Shown here one piece after another: positions 31,977 through 40,133 of a DNA stretch of 41,202 bases. The position numbers were made by a program, and so were the translations under genes. Below the pieces are notes generated by a model that had not been told where the DNA came from, searched no databases, and worked only from the letters and a program-made list of their open reading frames with translations. This stretch comes from a virus. The DNA is taken from the IMG/VR virus record IMGVR_UViG_3300048997_000495, positions 1 through 41,202 of that record, one strand, 5' to 3'. Positions within the stretch are counted from its first letter, which is position 1. The number at the start of each line of letters is the position of its first letter.

Positions 31977-32262
31977 CCGGGTCGACGAGCTCGAGGAGGC
32001 CGTGCCCGAGCTCATCACGCCCGAGCAGTGGGCGCGGATCCTCGGCAACCACCGCAAGGTGCGCTGGCTCGTGACACCGGAGCAGATCGCCTGGGCGGGC
32101 AAGCGCGCGGTGAGCTGCGGCAACTGCGTCAACACGCGCATGTACGGCGACCCGCGCCGCGGCTGGTGCACCGTCCACCGCAAGATGGTCTCGCTCGCCT
32201 TCACCCTGCTGTGTCCCGAGCACAAAACCGAGCCGGCCACCGAGCCGGCCGCCGCGGGCTGA
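31966..32262 (+). CDS. Small cysteine-containing protein of unknown function
   Basis: This 98-residue protein starts at GTG inside the end of the previous gene. SCGNCVNTRMYGDPRRGWCT and LLCPEHK give four Cys and a His that could bind zinc. A helical N-terminal part includes LITPEQWARILGNHRKVRWL. Similar Cys-rich small proteins are frequent in betaproteobacterial phages. Confidence 0.55.
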   Translation: MTTDRVDELEEAVPELITPEQWARILGNHRKVRWLVTPEQIAWAGKRAVSCGNCVNTRMYGDPRRGWCTVHRKMVSLAFTLLCPEHKTEPATEPAAAG

Positions 32263-32588
32263 TGCGCCGAGCGCTCACAGCCGACCAGAAAGCCATCTTG
32301 GATTTCCTTTCCCGTACCACCGACCCAGACCAGGAAGCGCTCGAGCAGCTGATGTTCATGCTCGAGACGAGCCCGATCGCACGCAAGGCCTTCGGCGCCG
32401 AGATGGTCCGCAACCGCCAGTTCGCCGCGCTTTGCAGAAGCCGAAAGCGCGACCTGCCGAACAAGGTCGCCGAGGCCCTCGAGGACCTCGCGCCGCGCTC
32501 GCCCAGCTTCGAGATCCTCGTCGCGCGCGCCGAACGGCTCGGCGAGGCGCCACCGCAGCTCGAGCTCACACCCGAACCGTTCGAATAA
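32262..32588 (+). CDS. Small helical protein of unknown function
   Basis: This 108-residue protein starts at ATG overlapping the upstream stop (TGATG). It is mostly helical and charged (DQKAILDFLSRTTDPDQEAL, RKRDLPNKVAEALEDLAPRS). No family recognised. Confidence 0.55.
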   Translation: MRRALTADQKAILDFLSRTTDPDQEALEQLMFMLETSPIARKAFGAEMVRNRQFAALCRSRKRDLPNKVAEALEDLAPRSPSFEILVARAERLGEAPPQLELTPEPFE

Positions 32589-32599
32589 AGGGAGGAACC

Positions 32600-32770
32600 A
32601 TGGGGCGTCTGCTCAAAGCCATCGCCATCTACCTCGACACGCAGTACAGCTGGCCGACCGCCTGGCGCCTCGCCGGCGACCAGCCCGCGCGCATCGACGC
32701 GCCGGTGCGCACCGTGAAGGGCGAGGACGGACTCGACTACGTCGAGATCCCGGTGCGGTTCGTTCCGTGA
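32600..32770 (+). CDS. Short protein of unknown function
   Basis: This 56-residue protein has a strong Shine-Dalgarno (GGGAGGAA) and ends in a 4-nt overlap with the next gene. It reads MGRLLKAIAIYLDTQYSWPT and ends in DYVEIPVRFVP. Too short for classification, but the ribosome site and coupling make it convincing as a gene. Confidence 0.6.
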   Translation: MGRLLKAIAIYLDTQYSWPTAWRLAGDQPARIDAPVRTVKGEDGLDYVEIPVRFVP

Positions 32771-33054
32771 GCGCCGTCAAGCACCAGCCCGCGACGCCGC
32801 TGCCGTGGATCGTCGTGAAGGATGGCATCTACACGGTGATCGATTCCAAGCCGCCAAATGCGAAGCGAGTCGGCGTAATGAAGTACATCGATGCGCCGGC
32901 AGATCAGAACGCCGCCTATGTCGCCCATTCCGCGAACGCCTACCCGAAGCTGATCGAGGCGCTACAGCGCATGGCGCGCACCCCGGCGGCGTATCCGGCT
33001 GCCGACCGCGCTGCAGCGTTTCAGCTCCTTGGCGAACTCGGGGAAGCAGCATGA
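32767..33054 (+). CDS. Small conserved phage protein
   Basis: This 95-residue protein starts at GTG (GTGA overlap). TPLPWIVVKDGIYTVID and NAAYVAHSANAYPKLIEALQ have the look of the common phage protein family in which a PWxVxxD strand and a NAxxI/VxxxNxxPxLIEAL helix are conserved. The function is not known. Confidence 0.65.
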   Translation: MSAVKHQPATPLPWIVVKDGIYTVIDSKPPNAKRVGVMKYIDAPADQNAAYVAHSANAYPKLIEALQRMARTPAAYPAADRAAAFQLLGELGEAA

Positions 33055-33458
33055 GCAGCGCCGCCATATGTTTTGTCTCGACGTTCATCGCCGTCTTCGC
33101 ACTCGGCCTGCAGAGCCTGAACGTGAACCAGGGGCACTACCTCGCCGCCGCCGTCACGAGCTTGATGATCGGCTCGAGCACCATCGCGCTCTACAAGTTC
33201 ATGCCGGGCGCAAACGCGGCCGACGTCGCCGGCTATCTCGCCGGCGGCGTCACCGGCATCACCTCGAGCATGTGGTTCCACCAGCGCTTCAAGGCGTGGT
33301 GGACCGAGGCGCTCGCGCGCCGGCGCGAGGCACGGCGTCTGCGCGAAGCCATCCAGCGCTGCCGCAGCGGGCAGGTGCCTCCCAAAATCCCTACCCCGAG
33401 CCCATTCTGGCCCCCGACACCTACTAACCAAAACAAACAAAGGGAGAAGACCCCATGA
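33051..33458 (+). CDS. Phage membrane protein
   Basis: This 135-residue protein starts with ATG overlapping the upstream stop. It has three hydrophobic segments (about 5-20, 30-47, 54-73) including FALGLQSLNVNQGHYLAAAV, a pattern known from small membrane proteins of Burkholderiales-type phages. The C-terminal half is basic, Arg-rich, then Pro-rich. Role unknown; superinfection exclusion would be one possibility. Confidence 0.65.
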   Translation: MSSAAICFVSTFIAVFALGLQSLNVNQGHYLAAAVTSLMIGSSTIALYKFMPGANAADVAGYLAGGVTGITSSMWFHQRFKAWWTEALARRREARRLREAIQRCRSGQVPPKIPTPSPFWPPTPTNQNKQREKTP

Positions 33459-33886
33459 CCATCACCGCCGACGCAATCACGTCCGCACTCAAGAAGATCG
33501 GGCCCTGCTCACCGGGCAAGCTTGCCGAGGAGCTCGGCGTCGAGCAGCTGCCCGGCCTCCTGCTAAAGCAGCTGATCGAGGACGAGACCATCAAGGCCGC
33601 CGGCGCCGCGCGCGGCCGCCGCCTGGCGCTGCCCGACCAGAAGATCGAGGACGCCAAGGGCGCCCCCCCCCAGCCGAAAAAACAGCGCAAGGCCAAGAAG
33701 GCTCGCAAAGCGAAGAAGGCGCGCGCGCCACAGACCTCGAGGCCCGCCACACCCGACGAGCGCTTCGTCCCCACGGTCGACGCAGCGAAGCGTCTGCACA
33801 TCATCAACGGCGGCCTGCCCCTGAGTTTCAACGACGAGCAGACCGAGGCGATCGCCACGCTCCTGCTTCAACACTACGGAGCCTGA
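33455..33886 (+). CDS. Winged-helix-like protein with basic linker
   Basis: This 143-residue protein has a predicted small winged helix at 1-50 (ITADAITSALKKIGPCSPGK then LLKQLIEDETIKAAG) and a Lys/Arg/Ala-rich linker at about 70-90 (KKQRKAKKARKAKKARAP) that would bind nucleic acid. The C-terminal part is short. It lies 1 nt upstream of the ParB-like gene and may act with it. Confidence 0.55.
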   Translation: MTITADAITSALKKIGPCSPGKLAEELGVEQLPGLLLKQLIEDETIKAAGAARGRRLALPDQKIEDAKGAPPQPKKQRKAKKARKAKKARAPQTSRPATPDERFVPTVDAAKRLHIINGGLPLSFNDEQTEAIATLLLQHYGA

Positions 33887-33887
33887 C

Positions 33888-35780
33888 ATGAACGCACCCA
33901 CCACCGCGGCCGCGCTGTCGAAGCCCTCCCTGCAGCTGCTCGCGATCGCGAGCATCGTACCGAGCAAGTCTCACGTCCAGGGGCTCCGGCGTGCCCGCTT
34001 CAACCCGGCCTCGCTGCAGAAGCTGGCTGACGACATCAAGCGCAACGGACTGCTGCAGCACCCGCTCGCACGGCCGCTCGACGGCAAGCACGAGCTCGTC
34101 GCCGGCGAACGTCGCTGGCTCGCCGCCAAGCTCGCCGGCCTGAAGGAGATCTTCGTCAACGTCCGCGAGCTCACCGACGACCAGGCCCTCGAGGCGCAGC
34201 TGTCGGAGAACCTGCAACGCGAGGATCTGCACCCCCTCGAGGAAGCCGAGGGCTACGAAGAGCTGATGAAGCTGAAGAAGATCACCGCCGACCAGGTCGC
34301 CGAAATGATCGGCCAGAGCCGGAGCTATGTATACGGCCGCCTCAAGCTCATCGCCCTGTGTCCCGAAGCACGCAAGGCCTTCTACGCCGGCGACTTAGAC
34401 GCTTCGAAGGCGCTGCTCATCGCGCGCATTGGTCATCACGATACGCAACGCCAGGCGCTGAAGGATCTCGTCCAGGGAACTGAGCACGAAGGCCCGCCGG
34501 CGAACTACCGCGACGCGCACAAGCACATCCTCGAGAACTACATGCTCAAGCTCTCGACGGCGCCGTTCGATATCAAGGACGCCACGCTGCTGCCGAAGGC
34601 AGGCGCCTGCGGCCCCTGCCCGAAGCGCACCGGCAACCAGGTCGATCTCTTCGGCGACGTCAAGAATGCAGACATCTGCACGGACCCGAAATGCTTCGAC
34701 GACAAGCGCCAGGCGCACCACGCCGTCGCACGCAAAGCGCTCGAGGCAAAGGGTCGCAACGTGATCTATGGCGCCGACGCGAAGAAACTGATGCCGCACT
34801 GGGAGAACAACGACAACGGCTACATCGCCGGCAACGCCTACGTCAAGCTCGATCAGAATGAATACTTCGGCGGCCGCTACCAGCCGGTTGCCGAGATCCT
34901 GGGCAAGGACTACGTTCCGACGCTCATCCAGCACCCGCTCAGCGGCAAATTCATTGAAGTCGCGCCGCGGTCGACCGTGGCATCGAAGGCCTCCGCCAAG
35001 GCCAAAGAACGCACCAGCCGCTCACGTAGCAGCTCGAGCCAGCGGCCCACGAGCCCCGCGGCGAAGAAAGCCGACATCGAAAAACAGATCGAGCGGCAGA
35101 CCATTGGGCGAATTCTCAAGGCGCTGCACGACAAGATCAACACGCTGGGGAAGGAAGATCTGATCCAGCTGGCCATTCGACCCTATGGCTGGGACACGGA
35201 TTCAGGTCACATGGGCGAGATCTTCGGTTGGAAGAAGAACGTGCACTCGAAGGCGATCGAGGCAAAAGCTCGAGGTATGAAACCCGAGCAGCTGCTGAAG
35301 ATGGGCTTCCTCCTCCATCTCTCGTACGAAGAGAACTCCAACTACGACGATGAACCGCTCCTCGCGGCCGCCAAGCGGTACAAGATCGACCCCAACGCGC
35401 TGAGGAAAGAGGTCGAGGCCGCGCTAAGGAAACCGAAGCTACCGACCTCGAGCAAACCCACCTGGTCGACGCCGGCGCCGTCTGCACCCGCCACGAAGTC
35501 GGATTTCCTCAGGCCGATGCAGCCCTCCGACCAGCTCGCGCAGATCTGCGGCGCCGCGCCCATCACCCGAGTCGACATCACGAAGAAGATCTGGGGCTAC
35601 ATAAAGCGCAACGGCCTTCAGGACAAGAAGAACCGGCGAATGATCAACGCCGACGACAAGCTCGCCATGGTCTTCGCCGGCAAGAAGCAGCTGTCGATGT
35701 TCGAGATGACGAAACACTGCACCGCGCACACCAGGCGGTGCACGTCGACGACGTCGAAGGGCAAGGGGAAAAAGAAATGA
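33888..35780 (+). CDS. ParB/Spo0J-like protein
   Basis: This 630-residue protein carries the ParB signature: VAGERRWLAAKLAGL at about 71-85 (the CTP-binding box region) and LSENLQREDLHPLEEAEGYE at about 104-123. An HTH follows (KITADQVAEMIGQSRSYVYG). ParB proteins are usually about 300 residues. The second half is extra and includes a Cys motif (GACGPCPKRT ... DICTDPKCFDDK, about 236-268) that could bind a metal. In the phage it may regulate replication or recombination rather than partition, as no ParA is present. Confidence 0.8.
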   Translation: MNAPTTAAALSKPSLQLLAIASIVPSKSHVQGLRRARFNPASLQKLADDIKRNGLLQHPLARPLDGKHELVAGERRWLAAKLAGLKEIFVNVRELTDDQALEAQLSENLQREDLHPLEEAEGYEELMKLKKITADQVAEMIGQSRSYVYGRLKLIALCPEARKAFYAGDLDASKALLIARIGHHDTQRQALKDLVQGTEHEGPPANYRDAHKHILENYMLKLSTAPFDIKDATLLPKAGACGPCPKRTGNQVDLFGDVKNADICTDPKCFDDKRQAHHAVARKALEAKGRNVIYGADAKKLMPHWENNDNGYIAGNAYVKLDQNEYFGGRYQPVAEILGKDYVPTLIQHPLSGKFIEVAPRSTVASKASAKAKERTSRSRSSSSQRPTSPAAKKADIEKQIERQTIGRILKALHDKINTLGKEDLIQLAIRPYGWDTDSGHMGEIFGWKKNVHSKAIEAKARGMKPEQLLKMGFLLHLSYEENSNYDDEPLLAAAKRYKIDPNALRKEVEAALRKPKLPTSSKPTWSTPAPSAPATKSDFLRPMQPSDQLAQICGAAPITRVDITKKIWGYIKRNGLQDKKNRRMINADDKLAMVFAGKKQLSMFEMTKHCTAHTRRCTSTTSKGKGKKK

Positions 35781-36204
35781 AGCTCGAGCTCCGCCCCCGC
35801 CTGCAGGCGGACCACGTCACCCGCGTGATGTGCGCGGTCCTGATCTGCGAGTCGGAAGCAGAATCGAAAATCATCGACAAGGTCTTCGGCAACAAGGTCC
35901 TCGACGCCGACGGCCTGATCGCGCGGCGCACCGTCGAGGTCCGGCTCGCCGATGGCTTCCGCGAGCACTACCTGCACATCGCGCCGGAGGCGCCGTGGAT
36001 CCCGGTCGGCGAGCGGCTGCCGACGCACGTGCACAGCGTGCTGATGCTCGTGACGAACGACGGCCTGGCCTCCTTCGACGGGCATCCCTACGTCGAGATC
36101 GGCATCTACAACGCGAAGCGCGGCCGCTGGCAGATGAACTTCGGCGACGACGATGTCGACGTCGAAGTCTCCACTGGATGCCAGAGCCGAGCGTGCGGGT
36201 ATGA
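35777..36204 (+). CDS. DUF551-like protein, frameshifted near its C-terminus
   Basis: The ATG overlaps the ParB stop. The conserved DUF551 stretch is APWIPVGERLPTHVHSVLML and later SFDGHPYVEIGIYNAKRGRW. These proteins end in a conserved HWMPLP-like motif. As read, the frame after VEVS gives TGCQSRACG and runs on to 36583 through the next gene. Adding one C at 36170-36172 restores SHWMPEPSVRV and a stop at 36202-36204 that overlaps the next ATG. A one-base loss in a C run is strongly suggested. Function unknown. Confidence 0.6.
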
Positions 36205-36656
36205 GGCGCGCCATCTGCATCGGCTGCGGCTGCGACGAGGAGCACTGCTGTCCGGCGAAGTACTTCAACGGCCTGGTCGAGCGCGAAATCGGGTGCTGGT
36301 GGCTGCGCTTCGATGCGGGAAGCGTCAGCGGCGTCTGCAGTTCCTGCGAGGACCTCGTCAAAGGCTGGGACAACGGCCCGCACAAGCCGATCCTGCCGTT
36401 GATCGCCGAGCGCTACTACCGCCAGGTCCTCTTCCTGTACGAGGACAAGGCCTCGGCGCTCGCCTGGATGGTGGGGCCTCAGTACCTCCTGCGCCACCGA
36501 TCGCCGCGCGAGCTCATCCTCGCCGGCGAGCTCGAGCAGCTGAGACGTTTGTCGAACAGCTGCAGACCGGAGCGCTCGCCTGATGGCCGCGACCTGGAGA
36601 CAGGCCCACGAGCGCCTCCTGCAGATCCTGCCAGTGCGCGAGCACCGGCGGGTTGA
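36201..36656 (+). CDS. Cys-rich phage protein, probably frameshifted at the 3' end
   Basis: The ATG at 36201 overlaps the restored stop of the previous gene. It opens with AICIGCGCDEEHCCPAKYF and later CSSCEDLVKGW, a likely zinc ribbon. As read it goes to 36656, overlapping the next gene by 74 bp. With one extra G near 36539-36541 (CAG-GCT instead of CAGCT) it continues AETFVEQLQTGALA and stops at 36581-36583, exactly overlapping the next ATG. The family is common in betaproteobacterial phages; the role is unknown. Confidence 0.55.
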   Translation: MRRAICIGCGCDEEHCCPAKYFNGLVEREIGCWWLRFDAGSVSGVCSSCEDLVKGWDNGPHKPILPLIAERYYRQVLFLYEDKASALAWMVGPQYLLRHRSPRELILAGELEQLRRLSNSCRPERSPDGRDLETGPRAPPADPASARAPAG

Positions 36657-36846
36657 AGAGGCAGAGCCGCGCACAGACTTCAACGGCCACCGGACCAAGG
36701 TCGCGCGCGATCACCGCCGGCGGGTAATCCGCCAGTGGCTCTCCGAAGGCGCGACGAAAGAGGCGATGGCCGCCCGCCTGCAGGTCACGGTGCGAGCGGT
36801 GGAGTACCACCTGGCGGCGATCGCTGAGGAGAGCAGCGATGGGTGA
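36583..36846 (+). CDS. Small HTH protein
   Basis: This 87-residue protein has a C-terminal HTH (VIRQWLSEGATKEAMAARLQ then VTVRAVEYHLAAIAEE). It resembles the HTH of LuxR/sigma-like proteins that read DNA. The N-terminal half is charged. A regulatory role in the right operon is likely, target unknown. Confidence 0.6.
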   Translation: MAATWRQAHERLLQILPVREHRRVEEAEPRTDFNGHRTKVARDHRRRVIRQWLSEGATKEAMAARLQVTVRAVEYHLAAIAEESSDG

Positions 36847-37738
36847 CAAGACCACCATCGAGTGGACCGACGCCACCTGGAACCCGGTGCGCGGCTGCTC
36901 GATCGTCTCGAAGGGCTGCACCAACTGCTACGCGATGAAGCAAGCCCACCGCTCGAGCGGCGCCGGCGGCGCGTATGAAGGGCTGACGAAGCTCACTAAG
37001 GGCGGTCCGGTGTGGACCGGCGCGATACGCGAGCTCCCCGAACTGCTCGACCAGCCGCTCAGATGGCAGCGGCCGCGGCGGATCTTCGTCAACAGCATGA
37101 GCGACCTCTTCCACGAGGACGTGCACGGCGACTTCATCGACGAGGTCCTCGACGTCATCAGGCGATGCAACTACGGCGGCGTCGGCCACACCTTCCAGAT
37201 CCTCACCAAGCGCGCGGCGCGGATGCACGACTTCATGAAGTACTACCAGCCGCTGCCGAACCTCTGGCTCGGCGTGAGCGTCGAGGACCAGGCCGCGGCC
37301 GAGGAGCGGATCCCGCTCCTCCTGCAGACGCCGGCGGCCGTGCGCTGGATCTCGGCCGAGCCGCTGCTCGGTCCGATCGATCTTCTGCAGATTACGCACC
37401 ACTTCACCGCGCTCAGCCACGAGGTTTTCAATTCACTCTACAAGAAAGAACCGCTGAATCGCGGCCAGCCTCGTCCGCGCCTGGACTGGGTCGTCGCCGG
37501 CGGCGAGAGCGGACCTGGCGCCCGGCCGATGCACCCCGACTGGGCGCGATCGCTGCGCGACCAATGCGCGGCGGCCGGCGTGGCGTTCTTCTTCAAGCAG
37601 TGGGGCAGCTGGACACCGTACTGCGCACCGCTTGAGGCCGAGCAGGTCCAGCTGGAGGGCTGCAATATGCGCCGCGTCGCTAAGAAGGCCGCTGGCCGCC
37701 AGCTCGACGGCCGCACGCACGACGAGTACCCGGCATGA
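36839..37738 (+). CDS. Phage Gp37/Gp68 family protein (DUF5131)
   Basis: This 299-residue protein has the family start TTIEWTDATWNPVRGC, with cysteines spaced C-x6-C-x2-C (RGCSIVSKGCTNCYA, about 18-33), like a radical-SAM iron-sulfur loop. Later IFVNSMSDLFHEDV, TFQILTKRA, NLWLGVSVEDQ and VVAGGESGPGARPMHPDWAR are conserved marks. Members are widespread in phages, with activity not established. It is well placed in the right operon and full length. Confidence 0.85.
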   Translation: MGDKTTIEWTDATWNPVRGCSIVSKGCTNCYAMKQAHRSSGAGGAYEGLTKLTKGGPVWTGAIRELPELLDQPLRWQRPRRIFVNSMSDLFHEDVHGDFIDEVLDVIRRCNYGGVGHTFQILTKRAARMHDFMKYYQPLPNLWLGVSVEDQAAAEERIPLLLQTPAAVRWISAEPLLGPIDLLQITHHFTALSHEVFNSLYKKEPLNRGQPRPRLDWVVAGGESGPGARPMHPDWARSLRDQCAAAGVAFFFKQWGSWTPYCAPLEAEQVQLEGCNMRRVAKKAAGRQLDGRTHDEYPA

Positions 37739-38313
37739 ACAAGGCCGAGCTTGTCCAGCGCGGCGCGCAGCTCATGGTCTCGTTCTGCGCGACGAACAGT
37801 CTGCCGGCGCCCACCATCCGCGAGGCGGCGCCGGCGGCCTGGGGGCACGGCGTGTGCGCGTTCTACCGCCCCTCGTACGTCGCCATCTGCGTGCCGAGGT
37901 GCGCGGCGATCGGCACGGCCGGCCGCCAGTGGTCCTACCCCGGCTACACGGTCGACCGCACGCCCTACGGCGTCCTGCAGCACGAGCTCGGCCACCACGT
38001 CGACGTGCTGAGAAGCACGCGACGCGGCAACTACTACGGCGATTTCGGTTTGCGCCTGCGGCAAGTCAGCGGCGAGAGGCAGATCACGTCCTACTGTCCG
38101 GATGATGCCGAGTGGTTCGCCGAGATGTTCCGGGTTTTCGTCACCAACCCGGACCTGTTGCGCATCGTTCGCCCGCGCACCTACCGCGAGATCCGCTCAT
38201 GCTTCACGCCGGTCTTCGAGGACACCTGGCGCGATCGCCTCCGTGACGCGCCGGCGCGCACGATCGCCGCGGCCGCGCGGCACGTGGAAGCGGCGGCGGG
38301 CAGCTTGCTTTGA
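37735..38313 (+). CDS. Putative zinc metallopeptidase (HExxH)
   Basis: This 192-residue protein has QHELGHHVDV at about 82-91, an HExxH zinc motif, and DAEWFAEMFRVFVTNPDLL at about 123-141, whose Glu may be the third ligand. The start overlaps the upstream gene by 4 nt. Many small HExxH proteins on mobile elements are involved in antirestriction or protein cleavage. The target is unknown. The catalytic residues look intact. Confidence 0.65.
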   Translation: MNKAELVQRGAQLMVSFCATNSLPAPTIREAAPAAWGHGVCAFYRPSYVAICVPRCAAIGTAGRQWSYPGYTVDRTPYGVLQHELGHHVDVLRSTRRGNYYGDFGLRLRQVSGERQITSYCPDDAEWFAEMFRVFVTNPDLLRIVRPRTYREIRSCFTPVFEDTWRDRLRDAPARTIAAAARHVEAAAGSLL

Positions 38314-38576
38314 TGCCCGGCCCGATCGAGCCGATCAACCTCACCGAGGACGAGCTCGTGCAGGCGTCCGGCGGCCACACACAGCCGCGCCGGCAGCTCG
38401 GCGAGCTGCAGCGTCGCGGCTTCTGGCGGGCGAAGCTGAACATGCACGCGCGGGTCGACCTCGAGCGCGCGCACTACCTGGCGGTGTGCGCCGGCGCCTT
38501 GCCCTTGCCGACGACGGGCGAGGCGCGCGATACTGCGCGCCCGTCGGTGCAGCCGCTCAGGAGGAAAGCCGGATGA
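38313..38576 (+). CDS. DUF4224 family protein, excisionase-like position
   Basis: This 87-residue protein begins LTEDELVQASGGHTQPRRQL, the DUF4224 pattern (LTxxELxxLTGxxxxxxQxxxL), followed by RRGFWRAKLNMHARVDL. It precedes the integrase by a 4-nt overlap. DUF4224 proteins are often next to phage integrases and may act as excisionases (Xis). That role is inferred from location. Confidence 0.75.
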   Translation: MPGPIEPINLTEDELVQASGGHTQPRRQLGELQRRGFWRAKLNMHARVDLERAHYLAVCAGALPLPTTGEARDTARPSVQPLRRKAG

Positions 38577-39649
38577 AGCTGAAAAGGGTGTTCCCGCAGG
38601 ACGGGCGCTACTACTACATCATGGACCTCGACGAGCGCAACCCGAACACCGGGCGCTTCAAGCAGCGCTGGATCCCGCTCACGCGCATCGACCAGGGCGA
38701 CGCCGCGCTCCTCGAGGCGCTGCGCGAGCTGCTCGGGGAGACGCCCGTGCGCCAGGGCAACATGAAAGCCCACATCGAGGACTTCAAGAAAATCCTCTAC
38801 CCGGGCGTCACCGTGTCGGTGCGCGGCGAGTACACCCGGATGTTCAAGGAGATCAACGACGGCTTCAAGCCGTTCGACAGCGCAGGCGTCGAGCCGGGCG
38901 ATGTCATCAAGTTCCTGCAGGACAATTTCGCGACGAAGCTGAACGCGCGCTCGAAGTACAAGGGCCTGCTCTCGCAGTTCTTCTCCTGGTGCGTGGTGAA
39001 TTCGTACACCGGGGTGAAGGTGAACCCCTGCCGCGAGATCAAGATGTCGCGCCCGCCCAAGCGCAAGGGGAAGATGAACGCCGAGCGCTTCTGGAAGATC
39101 TGGGACGCGCTCACACCGATGGGCCGCTGCTTCCTCGAGCTGATGTACTTCAGCCTGCAGCGGCCGACCGAGATCCGGCTGCTGCGCGACTCGCACATCG
39201 GGCCCGAACGCATTCTCTTCGTGCCCACCAAGACCGAGGATGAGACCGCGCTCGACGTCGACATCGTCATCACTCCGGAGATCCGGAAGGTGATCGCGCG
39301 CGCTCGAGCGCTGCGGCCGAAGAAGAAGGTGCAGGGGAAGGTGGTGGAGCTGCCCCGGCGCGAGGATAAATTCATCATCCAGACGCGCACCGGCGACGGC
39401 TACACCAAGAACGGGATCTACGAGGTCTGGCGCGCCGCCGTCGACGCGGCCGGCTACGAGGGCATGAACGTCACCACGCGCGACGTGCGACCCTACGCGC
39501 TGAAGGAGATGGAGAAAGCCGGGCACTCTCTGCGCGACATTCAGACACGCGCCGTACACGCCTCGGTGACCACGACCGAGGGCTACCTCGATCAGCACCG
39601 CGACAGCGTGAGCGACGTGCGGCTGCCGCTGCCGGCGAGGCCGAAATGA
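38573..39649 (+). CDS. Tyrosine recombinase/integrase
   Basis: The 358-residue protein starts at ATG 38573, with GGAGGAA upstream. Catalytic positions are recognisable: Arg197 in QRPTEIRLL, Lys220 in FVPTKTEDE, Arg306 in TTRDVRPYALKEME, His329 in AVHASVTTTEGYL and the nucleophile Tyr338. The usual His of the HxxR box is Arg303 here. It should insert the phage at tRNA-Pro, 1.1 kb downstream. The core-binding helical domain spans about 60-160. Confidence 0.9.
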   Translation: MKLKRVFPQDGRYYYIMDLDERNPNTGRFKQRWIPLTRIDQGDAALLEALRELLGETPVRQGNMKAHIEDFKKILYPGVTVSVRGEYTRMFKEINDGFKPFDSAGVEPGDVIKFLQDNFATKLNARSKYKGLLSQFFSWCVVNSYTGVKVNPCREIKMSRPPKRKGKMNAERFWKIWDALTPMGRCFLELMYFSLQRPTEIRLLRDSHIGPERILFVPTKTEDETALDVDIVITPEIRKVIARARALRPKKKVQGKVVELPRREDKFIIQTRTGDGYTKNGIYEVWRAAVDAAGYEGMNVTTRDVRPYALKEMEKAGHSLRDIQTRAVHASVTTTEGYLDQHRDSVSDVRLPLPARPK

Positions 39650-40035
39650 AGCTCTTCAAGTTCGAGATCGAGCGCGGCCGCAAGGGCAAGGACGTTGTGG
39701 TCCACGCCGAGGATGAGGACGCGGCGCGCGCGCGCGTGGCGAAGAAGTACACGGGCTGGACGGTCCGCGGCGAGATCCACGAGGTAGCCGGCGAGGCGCA
39801 CTTCGTGCTCGCCGACCTCGAGGACGAGGACCCTAGCCCCACTCCAGCCCCGGCGTTAGATAGGGCGATTGAAATGTTGCGCCGCGTCGAATTCAGCGTA
39901 GATACGCACGAGCGCACCGGCAAGGACACGCTTGGCTGTCCGATGTGCAACGGCGGGACCATCGTCGGGCTGCATGGCGAACACGACGCGGACTGCGAGC
40001 TTGCTGCCCTTCTGCGCGATTTGGACGCGCTCTAG
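39646..40035 (+). CDS. Small protein after the integrase with a Cys motif
   Basis: This 129-residue protein starts at the ATG that overlaps the integrase stop. N-terminal half: FKFEIERGRKGKDVVVHAED, which has a beta-rich look. C-terminal half: helix AIEMLRRVEFSVDTHERT, then CPMCNGGTIVGLHGEHDADC with Cys/His spacing fitting a small zinc site. No family named. Confidence 0.55.
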   Translation: MKLFKFEIERGRKGKDVVVHAEDEDAARARVAKKYTGWTVRGEIHEVAGEAHFVLADLEDEDPSPTPAPALDRAIEMLRRVEFSVDTHERTGKDTLGCPMCNGGTIVGLHGEHDADCELAALLRDLDAL

Positions 40036-40052
40036 GCGTTTCGCTATGCGAT

Positions 40053-40067
40053 CCACCCATCGGGTGG
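40053..40067. promoter_or_regulatory. Upstream operator CCACCC-N3-GGGTGG
   Basis: Palindrome CCACCCATCGGGTGG, centre 36 bp upstream of the second copy. It lies about 20 bp upstream of the -35 box. A likely site for the HTH protein encoded at 40219-40416. Confidence 0.55.
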
Positions 40068-40080
40068 GTTCATTCCATCA

Positions 40081-40109
40081 TTGACATTCCACCCATTGGG
40101 TGGATAATG
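40081..40109 (+). promoter_or_regulatory. Promoter with operator in its spacer, driving the tRNA-like/HTH unit
   Basis: TTGACA (40081-40086) is followed 16-17 bp later by GATAAT/ATAATG (40103-40109). The perfect palindrome TCCACCC-ATT-GGGTGGA (40088-40104) fills the spacer, so binding there would block polymerase. Start point would be near 40115. Confidence 0.65.
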
Positions 40110-40133
40110 TGAACCATGCAAACGAACAACAAC

